In this document: positions 14,661 to 22,645 of the stretch, piece by piece
Layout: each line of letters begins with the position of its first letter
Numbering within the stretch: the stretch's first letter is position 1
Assembly (NCBI RefSeq): GCF_042429765.1
Contig: NZ_JBHLZU010000011.1
Span: 248,001-312,000, forward strand
Direction: 5' to 3'
From: Allokutzneria oryzae
GTDB taxonomy: Bacteria; Actinomycetota; Actinomycetes; Mycobacteriales; Pseudonocardiaceae
Length of the DNA stretch: 64,000 nucleotides
Made by a program: the position numbers and the translations under genes
The notes under the pieces: model-generated
Database searches by the model: none
The model's input: only the letters and a program-made list of their open reading frames with translations
Told to the model about the DNA's origin: nothing

Positions 14661-15914
14661 CTACTCGGCCTCGCGGAGCAGCTCGGCCATGCGGGTCACA
14701 CCGGTGACGAGGTCGTCGTCACCGAGGGCGTAGGACAGCCGGAAGTAGCCGGGGGTGCCGAACGCCTCACCGGGGACCACGGCGACCTCGGCGTGCTCAA
14801 GCACGAGCGCGGCCAGCTCGACGCTGGTGTTCGCGCGCACACCGCGGATCTCCTTGCCCAGCAAGCCCTTCACCGACGGGTAGACGTAGAAGGCGCCCTG
14901 CGGAGTGGGGCAGTTCACACCCGGGATCTCCGACAGCAGCTTCACGATCGTCTGCCTGCGCCGGTCGAACGCCGCGCGCATGTCCGCGACCGCGTCCAGC
15001 GGGCCGGAGACGGCGGCGAGCGCCGCCCGCTGTGCCACGTTGCAGACGTTGGAGGTCAGGTGCGACTGGTAGTTCGCTGCCGCCTTGATCACGTCCTCAG
15101 GGCCGATCAGCCAGCCGACCCGCCAGCCGGTCATCGCGTAGGTCTTGGCGACGCCGTTGACCACGATGCAGGTGTCGGCGACCTCGGGCACCACGACCGG
15201 CATGGACACGGCCTCGACGCCGTCGTAGGTCAGGTGCTCGTAGATCTCGTCGGTGATCACCCAGATGCCGTGCTCGACCGCCCAGCGGCCGATCGCCTCG
15301 ACCTGCTCGCGTGAGTAGACCGCGCCGGTCGGGTTGGACGGCGAGCAGAACAGCAGCGCCTTGGTCCTGGGCGTGCGCGCCGCCTCAAGCTGCTCGACGG
15401 TCACCAGGTAGCCGGTGGTCTCGTCGGACGGCACCTCGACCGCGACGCCGCCCGCGAGGCCGATCGCCTCCGGGTAGGTGGTCCAGTACGGCGCGGGCAG
15501 CAGCACCTCGTCGCCCGGGTCGACGATCGTGGCGAACGCCTGGTAGACGGCCTGCTTGCCACCGTTGGTGATCAGGACCTGACTGGCCTTGACCTGGTAG
15601 CCGGTGTCCCGGGCGGTCTTCGCGGCGACGGCCTCGCGCAGCTCGGGAAGCCCCGCCGCGGGGGTGTAGCGGTGGTTGCGCGCCTCGGCGCAGGCCGCGG
15701 CAGCGGCCTCGACGATCGGGGCGGGGGTCGGGAAGTCGGGCTCGCCCGCGCCGAACCCGATCACCGGGCGGCCTGCGGCCTTGAGCGCCTTGGCCTTGGC
15801 GTCCACGGCGAGGGTGGCCGACTCGCTGATCCCGCCCACTCGGGCGGACACGCGGCGTCGGGGGGCTGGGTCAACGGAGTCGCTGGTGACGGTAGGTGCG
15901 TCGGAGGCAGCCAT
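14661..15914 (-). CDS. aspC: Pyridoxal phosphate aminotransferase, probable aspartate aminotransferase
   Basis: 417 residues, class I fold of the Ib type. Motifs are GAGEPDFPTP, NGGKQAVYQAF, CSPSNPTGAVYSREQ, ITDEIYEHLTYD and the cofactor lysine in GVAKTYAMTGWRVGW. It would convert aspartate and 2-oxoglutarate to oxaloacetate and glutamate. The position opposite tRNA-Trp/secE is common in actinobacteria. The first 20 or so residues (AASDAPTVTSDSVDPAPRRR) are probably unstructured. Substrate range cannot be fixed from sequence alone. Confidence 0.9.
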   Translation of the reverse strand: MAASDAPTVTSDSVDPAPRRRVSARVGGISESATLAVDAKAKALKAAGRPVIGFGAGEPDFPTPAPIVEAAAAACAEARNHRYTPAAGLPELREAVAAKTARDTGYQVKASQVLITNGGKQAVYQAFATIVDPGDEVLLPAPYWTTYPEAIGLAGGVAVEVPSDETTGYLVTVEQLEAARTPRTKALLFCSPSNPTGAVYSREQVEAIGRWAVEHGIWVITDEIYEHLTYDGVEAVSMPVVVPEVADTCIVVNGVAKTYAMTGWRVGWLIGPEDVIKAAANYQSHLTSNVCNVAQRAALAAVSGPLDAVADMRAAFDRRRQTIVKLLSEIPGVNCPTPQGAFYVYPSVKGLLGKEIRGVRANTSVELAALVLEHAEVAVVPGEAFGTPGYFRLSYALGDDDLVTGVTRMAELLREAE

Positions 15915-15977
15915 GGGGGAATCGTGGCACGTCGGGGTGAGCGCTTTTCACGCCGCCCACCCCGCGCGGGCAACCGG

Positions 15978-16008
15978 TTGGAGTCCGGGGGGCTCCGTGC
16001 CCTAGACT
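15978..16008 (+). promoter_or_regulatory. Possible promoter of the tRNA-Trp-secE-nusG unit
   Basis: TTGGAG (15978-15983), 19 bases, TAGACT (16003-16008). The -10 matches that of rpoB exactly. The spacer is long. A TTGACA at 16069-16074 is too near the tRNA to be its -35. Confidence 0.35.
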
Positions 16009-16104
16009 CCTCACGCTGAAGCGTTCTCGACACCTGCTCGCGGACCACGCGAGACGGTGGAGTACGCTTTGACAGCGTGGTCGAGATCTACCGGGCGACC
16101 ACAA

Positions 16105-16177
<73 letters not shown>

Positions 16178-16213
16178 CGTCGACGCAGTCGGTCAGCAAA
16201 GCGAGGAGTTCGC

Positions 16214-16606
16214 GTGAGTGAGCGCAGCGAGCAGGAACGGTCGGAAGGGTCTGACGACGCTTCCCGTCCGGTTACCGCTGCGGCGCGGCGTGAGCGCCGC
16301 GGTTCCGCGCGTCCGGCCTCGCGTCGAGCGGCCAAGCGTGCCGAGGCCGACTCCAAGAGCGCTCCTGACGCCAAGGGGCGGCCGACGCCGTCCCGCGACC
16401 GTCAGGAGGCGAAGGGCAACCCCTTCAAGCGTCTTGGCCGGTTCCTCCGCGAGGTCGTCGCAGAACTCCGCAAGGTCATCTGGCCGACGCGCAAGCAGCT
16501 GGTGACCTACACCGCCGTGGTGCTGGTCTTCGTCGCCTTCATGGTGGCGCTGGTCGCGGGCCTGGATGTCGTCTTCGGCAAGGGCGTGCTCTGGCTCTTC
16601 GGCTAG
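16214..16606 (+). CDS. secE: Preprotein translocase subunit SecE
   Basis: 130 residues from GTG 16214, with GAGGAG seven bases upstream. A long charged N-terminal part (about 1-65) precedes the SecE core RFLREVVAELRKVIWPTRKQ and a single membrane span (VVLVFVAFMVALVAGLDVVF). SecE stabilises SecY in the channel. One span plus a basic extension is the normal actinobacterial form. nusG follows 217 bases later. Confidence 0.93.
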   Translation: MSERSEQERSEGSDDASRPVTAAARRERRGSARPASRRAAKRAEADSKSAPDAKGRPTPSRDRQEAKGNPFKRLGRFLREVVAELRKVIWPTRKQLVTYTAVVLVFVAFMVALVAGLDVVFGKGVLWLFG

Positions 16607-16823
16607 GGCTGGTTCCTCGAGGCGGTTCCGGCCGCTGGCCACGGCGTGCTCCGGTGGCGCGGCGCGGAGACTGCGGGGAACCTGCACAGGGAACCCGGTG
16701 CGGGGAACCGAGTACGAAGACCATGTCGTCGCCCAGGCCCGAGACGACGGGCCGGTCGGCCGGGCAAGAGACACCAATGCGCCCGGTCGGGTCCGCGACG
16801 TACGAGAGGAAGCGAGACCGACT

Positions 16824-17624
16824 GTGACCTCCACCGACGGCGGCCAGGAGCTGGCCGGCCTGTCCGACGAGCAGGTGCGCGCCGCGATCAGCGACGGTGA
16901 CTCCGAGCACGTCGAACCGGTCGGCGACGACTCCGTCGGCGACTCCGTCGAGGACGCTGTCGCCGAGGACGCCGCTGGTTCGGCCGAGGACGCCGACGTC
17001 AGCGAGCCCGTCGAGGACCCCGTCGCCGAGCTGCGCGAGGCCCTGCGGCACGCGCCGGGTGACTGGTACGTCGTGCACTCCTACGCCGGCTACGAGAACA
17101 AGGTCAAGGCGAACCTCGAGACCCGGATCGGGACCCTCGACATGGAGGACTTCATCTTCCAGGTCGAGGTGCCGACCGAGGAGGTCACCGAGATCAAGAA
17201 CGGCCAGCGCAAGCAGGTGCAGCGCAAGGTGCTGCCCGGCTACATCCTGGTCCGGATGGAGCTCAACGACGCCTCGTGGAGCGCCGTGCGCAACACCCCC
17301 GGCGTCACCGGCTTCGTCGGCGCCACCTCCAAGCCCTCCCCGCTGACCCTGGACGAGGTCTTCAAGTTCCTCGCCCCGCAGGTGGAGAAGGACAAGACCG
17401 CGGCGGAGCCCGGCAAGAAGGTCACCGCCAACGTGGTCAAGTCCACCATCGAGGTGGACTTCGAGGTCGGCGAGTCCGTCACCGTCATGGACGGCCCGTT
17501 CGCCACGCTGCCCGCCACCATCAGCGAGGTCAGCCCGGACGCCCAGAAGCTCAAGGTCCTGGTGTCGATCTTCGGCAGGGAGACCCCGGTCGAGCTGTCG
17601 TTCACCCAGGTCTCCAAGATCTGA
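16824..17624 (+). CDS. nusG: Transcription termination/antitermination factor NusG
   Basis: 266 residues from GTG 16824. An acidic N-terminal extension (about 1-75, many Asp and Glu) precedes the NGN domain (DWYVVHSYAGYENKVKANLE) and the C-terminal KOW domain (VGESVTVMDGPFATLPATIS). NusG binds RNA polymerase and couples it to Rho or the ribosome. It is complete and ends QVSKI. The next gene is rplA, not rplK. Confidence 0.95.
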   Translation: MTSTDGGQELAGLSDEQVRAAISDGDSEHVEPVGDDSVGDSVEDAVAEDAAGSAEDADVSEPVEDPVAELREALRHAPGDWYVVHSYAGYENKVKANLETRIGTLDMEDFIFQVEVPTEEVTEIKNGQRKQVQRKVLPGYILVRMELNDASWSAVRNTPGVTGFVGATSKPSPLTLDEVFKFLAPQVEKDKTAAEPGKKVTANVVKSTIEVDFEVGESVTVMDGPFATLPATISEVSPDAQKLKVLVSIFGRETPVELSFTQVSKI

Positions 17625-17654
17625 CCCGGTTCGCCGGGCGGCAACACCGCAAGC

Positions 17655-17682
17655 GTGGGAGAGCCGGCGCGGCTCGTACCAC
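17655..17682 (+). promoter_or_regulatory. Probable L1-binding leader upstream of rplA
   Basis: GTGG (17655-17658) pairs with CCAC (17679-17682) and AGCC (17662-17665) with GGCT (17671-17674). Between them lies an asymmetric internal loop, GAG opposite CGTA. A GUGGGAG strand with an asymmetric loop is the general form of L1 autoregulation sites in mRNA and in 23S rRNA. It lies 28 bases before rplA. The family assignment is inferred by eye. Confidence 0.5.
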
Positions 17683-17710
17683 TACTGATCCGAAACCAGA
17701 GGAACAGAAC

Positions 17711-18427
17711 ATGAAGCGCAGCAAGGCCTACCGCGAGGCAGCGGCCAAGATCGACCGCGAGCGGCTGTACTCGCCGCTGCAGGCCGTCGCCCTGGCCAAG
17801 GAGACCGCCTCCACCAAGCAGGACGCCACCGTCGAGGTCGCGATGCGCCTCGGTGTCGACCCGCGCAAGGCCGACCAGATGGTCCGCGGCACCGTGAACC
17901 TGCCGCACGGCACCGGCAAGACCGCCCGCGTCATCGTCTTCGCGGTCGGCGACAAGGCCGCCGAGGCCGAGGCCGCCGGCGCCGACGCCGTGGGCTCGGA
18001 CGAGCTGATCGCCCGCATCCAGGGGGGCTGGCTGGACTTCGACGCCGCCATCGCCACCCCGGACCAGATGGCCAAGGTCGGCCGCATCGCCCGCGTGCTC
18101 GGCCCGCGTGGCCTGATGCCGAACCCGAAGACCGGCACCGTCACCCCGGACGTGACCAAGGCGGTCAACGAGATCAAGGGCGGAAAGATCAACTTCCGCG
18201 TCGACAAGCAGGCCAACCTGCACCTGGTGATCGGCAAGTCCTCCTTCGACACCGAGAAGCTGGTGGAGAACTACGCCGCCGCCCTCGACGAGATCCTGCG
18301 GGCCAAGCCGTCCGCCGCCAAGGGTCGCTACGTCAAGAAGGTCACCTTCAGCACCACCATGGGCCCCGGCATCCCGGTGGACCCGAACCGCACCCGCGCG
18401 CTGCTCTCGGACGAGGTGTCCGCCTGA
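17711..18427 (+). CDS. rplA: 50S ribosomal protein L1
   Basis: 238 residues from ATG 17711 with AGAGGAA upstream. Signatures: KRSKAYREAAAKIDRERLYS, GTGKTARVIVFA, GPRGLMPNPKTGTVTPDV, GGKINFRVDKQANLHLVIGK. L1 forms the mobile L1 stalk and usually represses its own L11-L1 message. Here the expected upstream partner rplK is absent. A 25-base-pair perfect hairpin follows. Confidence 0.96.
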   Translation: MKRSKAYREAAAKIDRERLYSPLQAVALAKETASTKQDATVEVAMRLGVDPRKADQMVRGTVNLPHGTGKTARVIVFAVGDKAAEAEAAGADAVGSDELIARIQGGWLDFDAAIATPDQMAKVGRIARVLGPRGLMPNPKTGTVTPDVTKAVNEIKGGKINFRVDKQANLHLVIGKSSFDTEKLVENYAAALDEILRAKPSAAKGRYVKKVTFSTTMGPGIPVDPNRTRALLSDEVSA

Positions 18428-18432
18428 CAGCC

Positions 18433-18494
18433 CGCACCGAACGCGAAAAGGCGGTCATCCCCTCGGGGGTGACCGCCTTTTCGCGTTCGGTGCG
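18433..18494. terminator. Terminator of nusG-rplA (bidirectional)
   Basis: Perfect 25-base-pair stem, 18433-18457 with 18470-18494, with inner CCCC/GGGG. The arms contain GCGAAAAGGCGG and CCGCCTTTTCGC. It serves rplA and probably also the convergent gene at 18503-19063. Confidence 0.9.
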
Positions 18495-18502
18495 GATGGG
18501 GT

Positions 18503-19063
18503 TCAGCCGGTGACGCAGTCGGCGGGCTCCGCCTCGTGGCCGGTGATCTGCCACCCCCCGTCGGGTTGCCGGGTCAACAGGAAGGCGCCCAGCCGCCTGC
18601 CGTCGTTCTCTCGCATCTGGCACGAGCTTGCTTCGGACTTGCCGCCGCTTGTGAAGGCTGGCACTGGGGGCACCTTTGCCTTAGCCAAGGGCTCGGTCTT
18701 CGCCTTGGCAGCAATGTCGTCGATCGCCTGAAGGCAGTTCACAGCACCCATGTTCTTGGCGAACTCCTCCGCGCCAGCAGTGCTGAAGAACGAGCAGGCT
18801 GCTCCGCCGTCTCCTGCCTCGGCGTATGTGTAGACCATCCGCAGCGTGTGCTCAGGGCTCAGGCCACGCGTTGGCGAGTTGCTTGCCTTCCCATCGCTGC
18901 CGTTCCCACCGCTGCCACCGAAGAAGTACCACCAGGCGAGGGCCAGCACGAGCAGGAAAGCGGCCCACTTGAGCAGCTTGATCCCGACGTACTTGCCCGC
19001 CTTGATCGCGGTCTTCTTGACCTTCTCGTTGACCTGGAAGGTCTTCTGGGGCGGTTGCGACAC
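18503..19063 (-). CDS. Single-span membrane protein with extracellular domain, function unknown
   Basis: 186 residues from GTG 19063, chosen for the GGAGGTGACC ribosome site directly upstream. Residues about 1-35 are basic and cytoplasmic (KVKKTAIKAGKYVGIKLLKW), followed by one membrane span (AAFLLVLALAWWYFF), a Gly/Ser linker, and an outside domain with four Cys (AACSFF, VNCLQA, SSCQMR, ADCVTG) that could form two disulfides. The fold looks like the NTF2-like helical cone domains common in actinobacterial membrane proteins (EHTLRMVYTYAEAGDGGAAC), but this is only suggestive. Its codon use is less GC-biased than that of its ribosomal neighbours. Confidence 0.75.
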   Translation of the reverse strand: MSQPPQKTFQVNEKVKKTAIKAGKYVGIKLLKWAAFLLVLALAWWYFFGGSGGNGSDGKASNSPTRGLSPEHTLRMVYTYAEAGDGGAACSFFSTAGAEEFAKNMGAVNCLQAIDDIAAKAKTEPLAKAKVPPVPAFTSGGKSEASSCQMRENDGRRLGAFLLTRQPDGGWQITGHEAEPADCVTG

Positions 19064-19137
19064 GGTCACCTCCTGTTGCCGTCCATCGTGCCCGCTACCC
19101 GCCTCCGCCGGTAGCCGACGGGGGTGGAGACCCCGAT

Positions 19138-19167
19138 TTGGGTGCGTGCGGGGGCTTGACGTAGGCT
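19138..19167 (+). promoter_or_regulatory. Probable promoter of rplJ-rplL
   Basis: TTGGGT (19138-19143), 18 bases, TAGGCT (19162-19167). This would give a leader of about 235 bases before rplJ, in line with L10 leaders. Confidence 0.5.
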
Positions 19168-19174
19168 TGCCGCA

Positions 19175-19411
19175 GTTCCACCGAAGACCGCTGGTTTTCT
19201 CCGTGCCCCAGGGCAAGGAGGACTAAGGCCCGGGAGGGCGCCCGCGCAGGAGGACGAGGCGATTCACCGACACGCTCGCGCGCGTCGGATCTGCTAGCCC
19301 CGTGCCCCTGCGCCGGGGCTTTTTTCGTTTCTCCCAGCCTGCACCGGCGTGGACCCCCCGGTCCGCGCTCTTCGCTGTGGATTGAGACGAAGAAGCAGAG
19401 AGGAGGCGACC
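19175..19411 (+). promoter_or_regulatory. L10 (rplJ) leader RNA with attenuator-like hairpin
   Basis: The 348 bases between the minus-strand gene and rplJ hold no gene. AGCCCC (19296-19301) pairs with GGGGCT (19315-19320), followed at once by TTTTT, which is a textbook intrinsic terminator 90 bases before the rplJ start. Upstream GC-rich arms (AAGGCCCGGGAGGGCGCCCG, near 19224) could form the L10-L12 binding fold. Autoregulation by L10-L7/L12 is known in bacteria; attenuation here is inferred. Confidence 0.65.
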
Positions 19412-19957
19412 ATGGCGAAGCCTGGAAAGGTTGAGGCCGTCGCCGAGATCACGGACAAGTTCCGTGGCAGCTCGGCTGCGGTCGTCACCGAGTACCGCGG
19501 GCTTTCCATGTCGCAGCTCACCGAGCTGCGTCGCGCCCTCGGTGACGGCGTGACGTACACCGTCGCGAAGAACACCCTCGTCAAGCGCGCCGCCTCGGAG
19601 GCGGGCTTCGACGGGCTCGAGGACCTTCTGGTCGGCCCCACCGCGATCGCCTTCGTCAAGGGCGAGCCGGTGGACGCCGCGAAGGCGCTTCGTACCTTCG
19701 CGAAGGACAACAAGGCCCTTGTCATCAAGGGCGGCTACATGGATGGCCGTCCCTTGTCCGTCGACGAGGTCAACCAGATCGCGGACCTCGACTCCCGTGA
19801 GGTCCTGCTCGCCAAGCTGGCGGGCGCGATGAAGGGCAACCTCACCAAGGCCGCCGGGCTGTTCGCCGCGCCGGCCTCGCAGGTTGCTCGCCTGGCAGCT
19901 GCTCTGCAGGACAAGCGCGCCGCCGCAGGCGACGCCGCTCCTGCGGACGAGAGCTGA
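19412..19957 (+). CDS. rplJ: 50S ribosomal protein L10
   Basis: 181 residues from ATG 19412 with AGGAGG upstream. Start MAKPGKVEAVAEITDKFRGS, then VTEYRGLSMSQLTELRRAL and YTVAKNTLVKRAA are the L10 signature. The C-terminal helix (about 135-170), rich in Ala and Leu, binds L7/L12 dimers to build the stalk. rplL follows after 69 bases. Confidence 0.96.
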   Translation: MAKPGKVEAVAEITDKFRGSSAAVVTEYRGLSMSQLTELRRALGDGVTYTVAKNTLVKRAASEAGFDGLEDLLVGPTAIAFVKGEPVDAAKALRTFAKDNKALVIKGGYMDGRPLSVDEVNQIADLDSREVLLAKLAGAMKGNLTKAAGLFAAPASQVARLAAALQDKRAAAGDAAPADES

Positions 19958-20026
19958 CCGACCCCCACATTCCGCGCCCGCGCGTAGCAACACCAACGGC
20001 GCACGTAAGGAAAGGAAACCGCCACC

Positions 20027-20419
20027 ATGGCGAAGCTCAGCACCGACGAGCTGCTCGACGTTTTCGGTGAGATGACCCTGCTCGAGCTCTCCGCGTTCGT
20101 GAAGGCGTTCGAGGACAAGTTCGAGGTCACCGCCGCCGCGCCGGTCGCCGTCGCCGCCGCCCCGGGTGCCGCCGCTGCCGGTGGCGCGGACGCCGCCGAG
20201 GAGCAGACCGAGTTCAACGTCGTCCTCGACTCCGCGGGTGACAAGAAGATCCAGGTCATCAAGGTCGTCCGCGAGGTCGTCACCGGCCTGGGCCTCAAGG
20301 AGGCCAAGGAGCTGGTCGAGGGCGCGCCGAAGCCCATCCTCGAGGGTGTCAACAAGGAGGCCGCCGAGGCCGCCAAGGAGAAGCTGGTCGCCGCCGGCGC
20401 CGCCGTCTCCATCAAGTGA
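20027..20419 (+). CDS. rplL: 50S ribosomal protein L7/L12
   Basis: 130 residues. N-terminal dimer domain (AKLSTDELLDVFGEMTLLEL), an Ala/Gly hinge (VAAAPGAAAAGGADAAEEQ) and the C-terminal factor-binding domain (TEFNVVLDSAGDKKIQVIKV, GLGLKEAKELVEGAPKPI). It recruits EF-Tu and EF-G. It ends the stalk operon; a terminator follows. Confidence 0.97.
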   Translation: MAKLSTDELLDVFGEMTLLELSAFVKAFEDKFEVTAAAPVAVAAAPGAAAAGGADAAEEQTEFNVVLDSAGDKKIQVIKVVREVVTGLGLKEAKELVEGAPKPILEGVNKEAAEAAKEKLVAAGAAVSIK

Positions 20420-20453
20420 TCATCGCGGCCTGAGCCGCGTGTGAGAACTGCCG

Positions 20454-20495
20454 CAGTGGGGCAGGTCCTCTTCGGAGGGCCTGCCCCACTGTCGT
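20454..20495 (+). terminator. Terminator of rplJ-rplL
   Basis: CAGTGGGGCAGG pairs with CCTGCCCCACTG, extended by TCCTC/GAGGG, around a TTCG tetraloop (20454-20491). Seventeen base pairs in total. Confidence 0.88.
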
Positions 20496-20643
20496 ACGCC
20501 GGCCCCGTCACCCAGCTGTGACTGATCAACGAACTCGGCAGTAACTTCTGCGGGACACGCTCGTTGCACGGGTGTGACGCCGATCGCCACGGCGTCTGCT
20601 TTCATGCTCCCCTCACCGGTGAGCAGTCCGAGCAGGAGGTGCG

Positions 20644-21858
20644 ATGGGCGTCGAGGTGGTCGTCGAGGGCCTGTCCAAGTCCTTCGGGAAACAGACCATC
20701 TGGCAGGACGTCACCCTGAACCTCCCGCCAGGGGAGATCAGTGTTCTGCTGGGGCCGTCGGGCACCGGGAAGTCGGTGTTCCTGAAGTCCTTGGTCGGCT
20801 TGCTCCGTCCCGAGCGCGGCAAGGTCGTCATCAACGGCGTGGACATCTGCCGTTGCTCCGAGCACAAGCTCTACGAGACCCGCAAGCTCTTCGGCGTGCT
20901 GTTCCAGGACGGCGCGCTGTTCGGGTCGATGGACCTCTTCGACAACATCGCCTTCCCGCTGCGCGAGCACACCCGCAAGACCGAGGCCGAGGTCCGGCGG
21001 ATCGTGCTGGAGAAGATGGAGATGGTCGGCCTCATCGGGGCCGAGAAGAAGCTGCCAGGCGAGATCTCCGGCGGAATGCGCAAGCGCGCGGGTCTGGCCC
21101 GCGCCCTGGTGCTGGACCCGGAGATCATCCTGTTCGACGAGCCGGACTCCGGTCTCGACCCGGTCCGCGTCGCGTACCTCAACCAGCTGATCGTCGACCT
21201 GAACGCGCAGATCGACGCCACCTTCCTGATCGTCACCCACGACATCGGCACCGCGCGCACGGTGCCGGACAACATCGGCATGCTGTTCCGCCGCGAGCTG
21301 GTCATGTTCGGTCCGCGCGAGGTGTTGCTGACCTCGACCGAGCCGGTTGTCGAGCAGTTCCTCAACGGCCGCAGGCAGGGGCCGATCGGCATGAGCGAGG
21401 AGAAGGACGCCGCGCAGGCCGCGGCCGAGCTCGCCGAGCTGCGCGCCAACGGGGGCACCGACGTGCTCGGTGGCCCGAAGGGCGGTGGGGGAACCGGCAT
21501 CGTGCCGCAGATCCAGCCCTCGCCAGGGCTGCCGGTGCGCCAGGCCGCCGACCGCAGGAAGCAGCGGGTGATGGGGATCCTGCACACGCTGCCGCCGGTC
21601 GCGCGGGAGGCGATCATCGCCAGCCTGACCGACGAGGAGCGCGCCCGGTTCGGGGTCTACGCCGCCAGCGCCCGTCCCCCGCGGGGGACGGGCGCGCGGA
21701 CCCAGCCGATGGCCATGCCCACCTCCTACGACTCGCGGCCGACGCCGTACCCGCGCAACCCGGCGCAGGACGTCCAAGGTCCGGTTGCGGGTCCTGGCGT
21801 CGATGTCGCACGGTTGCCCGAGTCGGACTGGCAGCGGGAGCGGGGGGACCGGACATGA
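20644..21858 (+). CDS. mceG: Mce transporter ATPase MceG (Mkl)
   Basis: 404 residues. An ABC ATPase domain (about 1-245) has Walker A GPSGTGKS at 37-44, the signature SGGMRKRAGLARAL, Walker B IILFDEPDSGLDP, and the switch His in VTHDIGTAR. A long C-terminal tail (about 250-404) is Gly/Pro/Arg-rich and mostly unstructured; the helical part near 300-340 (QRVMGILHTLPPVAREAIIA) resembles the MceG extension that stabilises Mkl. It powers lipid import by Mce complexes. AGGAGG lies four bases before the ATG. It overlaps yrbEA by 4 bases, so here the ATPase is cistronic with its permease. Confidence 0.93.
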   Translation: MGVEVVVEGLSKSFGKQTIWQDVTLNLPPGEISVLLGPSGTGKSVFLKSLVGLLRPERGKVVINGVDICRCSEHKLYETRKLFGVLFQDGALFGSMDLFDNIAFPLREHTRKTEAEVRRIVLEKMEMVGLIGAEKKLPGEISGGMRKRAGLARALVLDPEIILFDEPDSGLDPVRVAYLNQLIVDLNAQIDATFLIVTHDIGTARTVPDNIGMLFRRELVMFGPREVLLTSTEPVVEQFLNGRRQGPIGMSEEKDAAQAAAELAELRANGGTDVLGGPKGGGGTGIVPQIQPSPGLPVRQAADRRKQRVMGILHTLPPVAREAIIASLTDEERARFGVYAASARPPRGTGARTQPMAMPTSYDSRPTPYPRNPAQDVQGPVAGPGVDVARLPESDWQRERGDRT

Positions 21859-22643
21859 CCACACCGAGCCCGTCGTTCCCCGGCGTCGGTGCGCTGCGGG
21901 AGACCGGCCGGATGTTCGCACTCGGTCTGGACACCAGCCGCGCGGTGTTCAAGCGGCCGTTCCAGCTGCGTGAGTTCATCCAGCAGTGCTGGTTCATCGC
22001 CAGCGTCACGATCCTGCCGACGGCGCTGGTCGCCATCCCCTTCGGCGCGGTGATCGCGCTCCAGCTCGGGTCGCTGACCAGGCAGCTCGGCGCGCAGTCC
22101 TTCACCGGCGCTGCCAGCGTGCTCGCCGTGATCCAGCAGGCGAGCCCGATCGTGACCGCCCTGCTGATCGCGGGCGCCGGCGGCTCGGCGATCTGCGCGG
22201 ACCTGGGCTCGCGCAAGATCCGCGACGAGATCGACGCCATGGAGGTCCTCGGCGTCTCGCCGATCCAGCGCCTCGTCGTGCCGAGGGTGCTCGCCGCGAT
22301 GCTGATCGCCCTGCTGCTCAACGGCATGGTCAGCGTGGTCGGCGTTCTCGGCGGCTACTTCTTCAACGTCGTGCTCCAAGGGGGCACACCAGGGGCCTAC
22401 CTGGCCAGCTTCTCCGCGCTCGCGCAGCTGCCGGACCTGTGGATCAGCGAGATCAAGGCGGTGATCTTCGGGTTCATCGCCGGGATCGTCGCCGCCTACC
22501 GCGGCCTCAACCCCAGGGGCGGGCCGAAGGGGGTCGGCGACGCGGTGAACCAGGCCGTGGTGATCACGTTCCTGCTGCTGTTCTTCGTGAACTTCGTGCT
22601 GACCACGCTGTACCTGCAGCTTGTTCCGGCGAAGGGGATGTGA
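21855..22643 (+). CDS. yrbEA: Mce permease YrbEA (MlaE family)
   Basis: 262 residues with five to six hydrophobic spans. The MlaE core reads QCWFIASVTILPTALVAIPF, IRDEIDAMEVLGVSPIQRLV (the conserved cytoplasmic EIDAMEVLG loop that meets the ATPase), and GMVSVVGVLGGYFFN. With YrbEB it forms the permease pair for the Mce ring. Overlaps mceG (ATGA) and ends two bases before yrbEB. Confidence 0.93.
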   Translation: MTTPSPSFPGVGALRETGRMFALGLDTSRAVFKRPFQLREFIQQCWFIASVTILPTALVAIPFGAVIALQLGSLTRQLGAQSFTGAASVLAVIQQASPIVTALLIAGAGGSAICADLGSRKIRDEIDAMEVLGVSPIQRLVVPRVLAAMLIALLLNGMVSVVGVLGGYFFNVVLQGGTPGAYLASFSALAQLPDLWISEIKAVIFGFIAGIVAAYRGLNPRGGPKGVGDAVNQAVVITFLLLFFVNFVLTTLYLQLVPAKGM

Positions 22644-22645
22644 CG

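Noticed and set aside
16060..16104. TTGACA at 16069-16074 as the tRNA-Trp -35
   Set aside because: Transcription would start at or inside the tRNA 5' end, leaving no leader for processing, and there is no -10 at the right distance.
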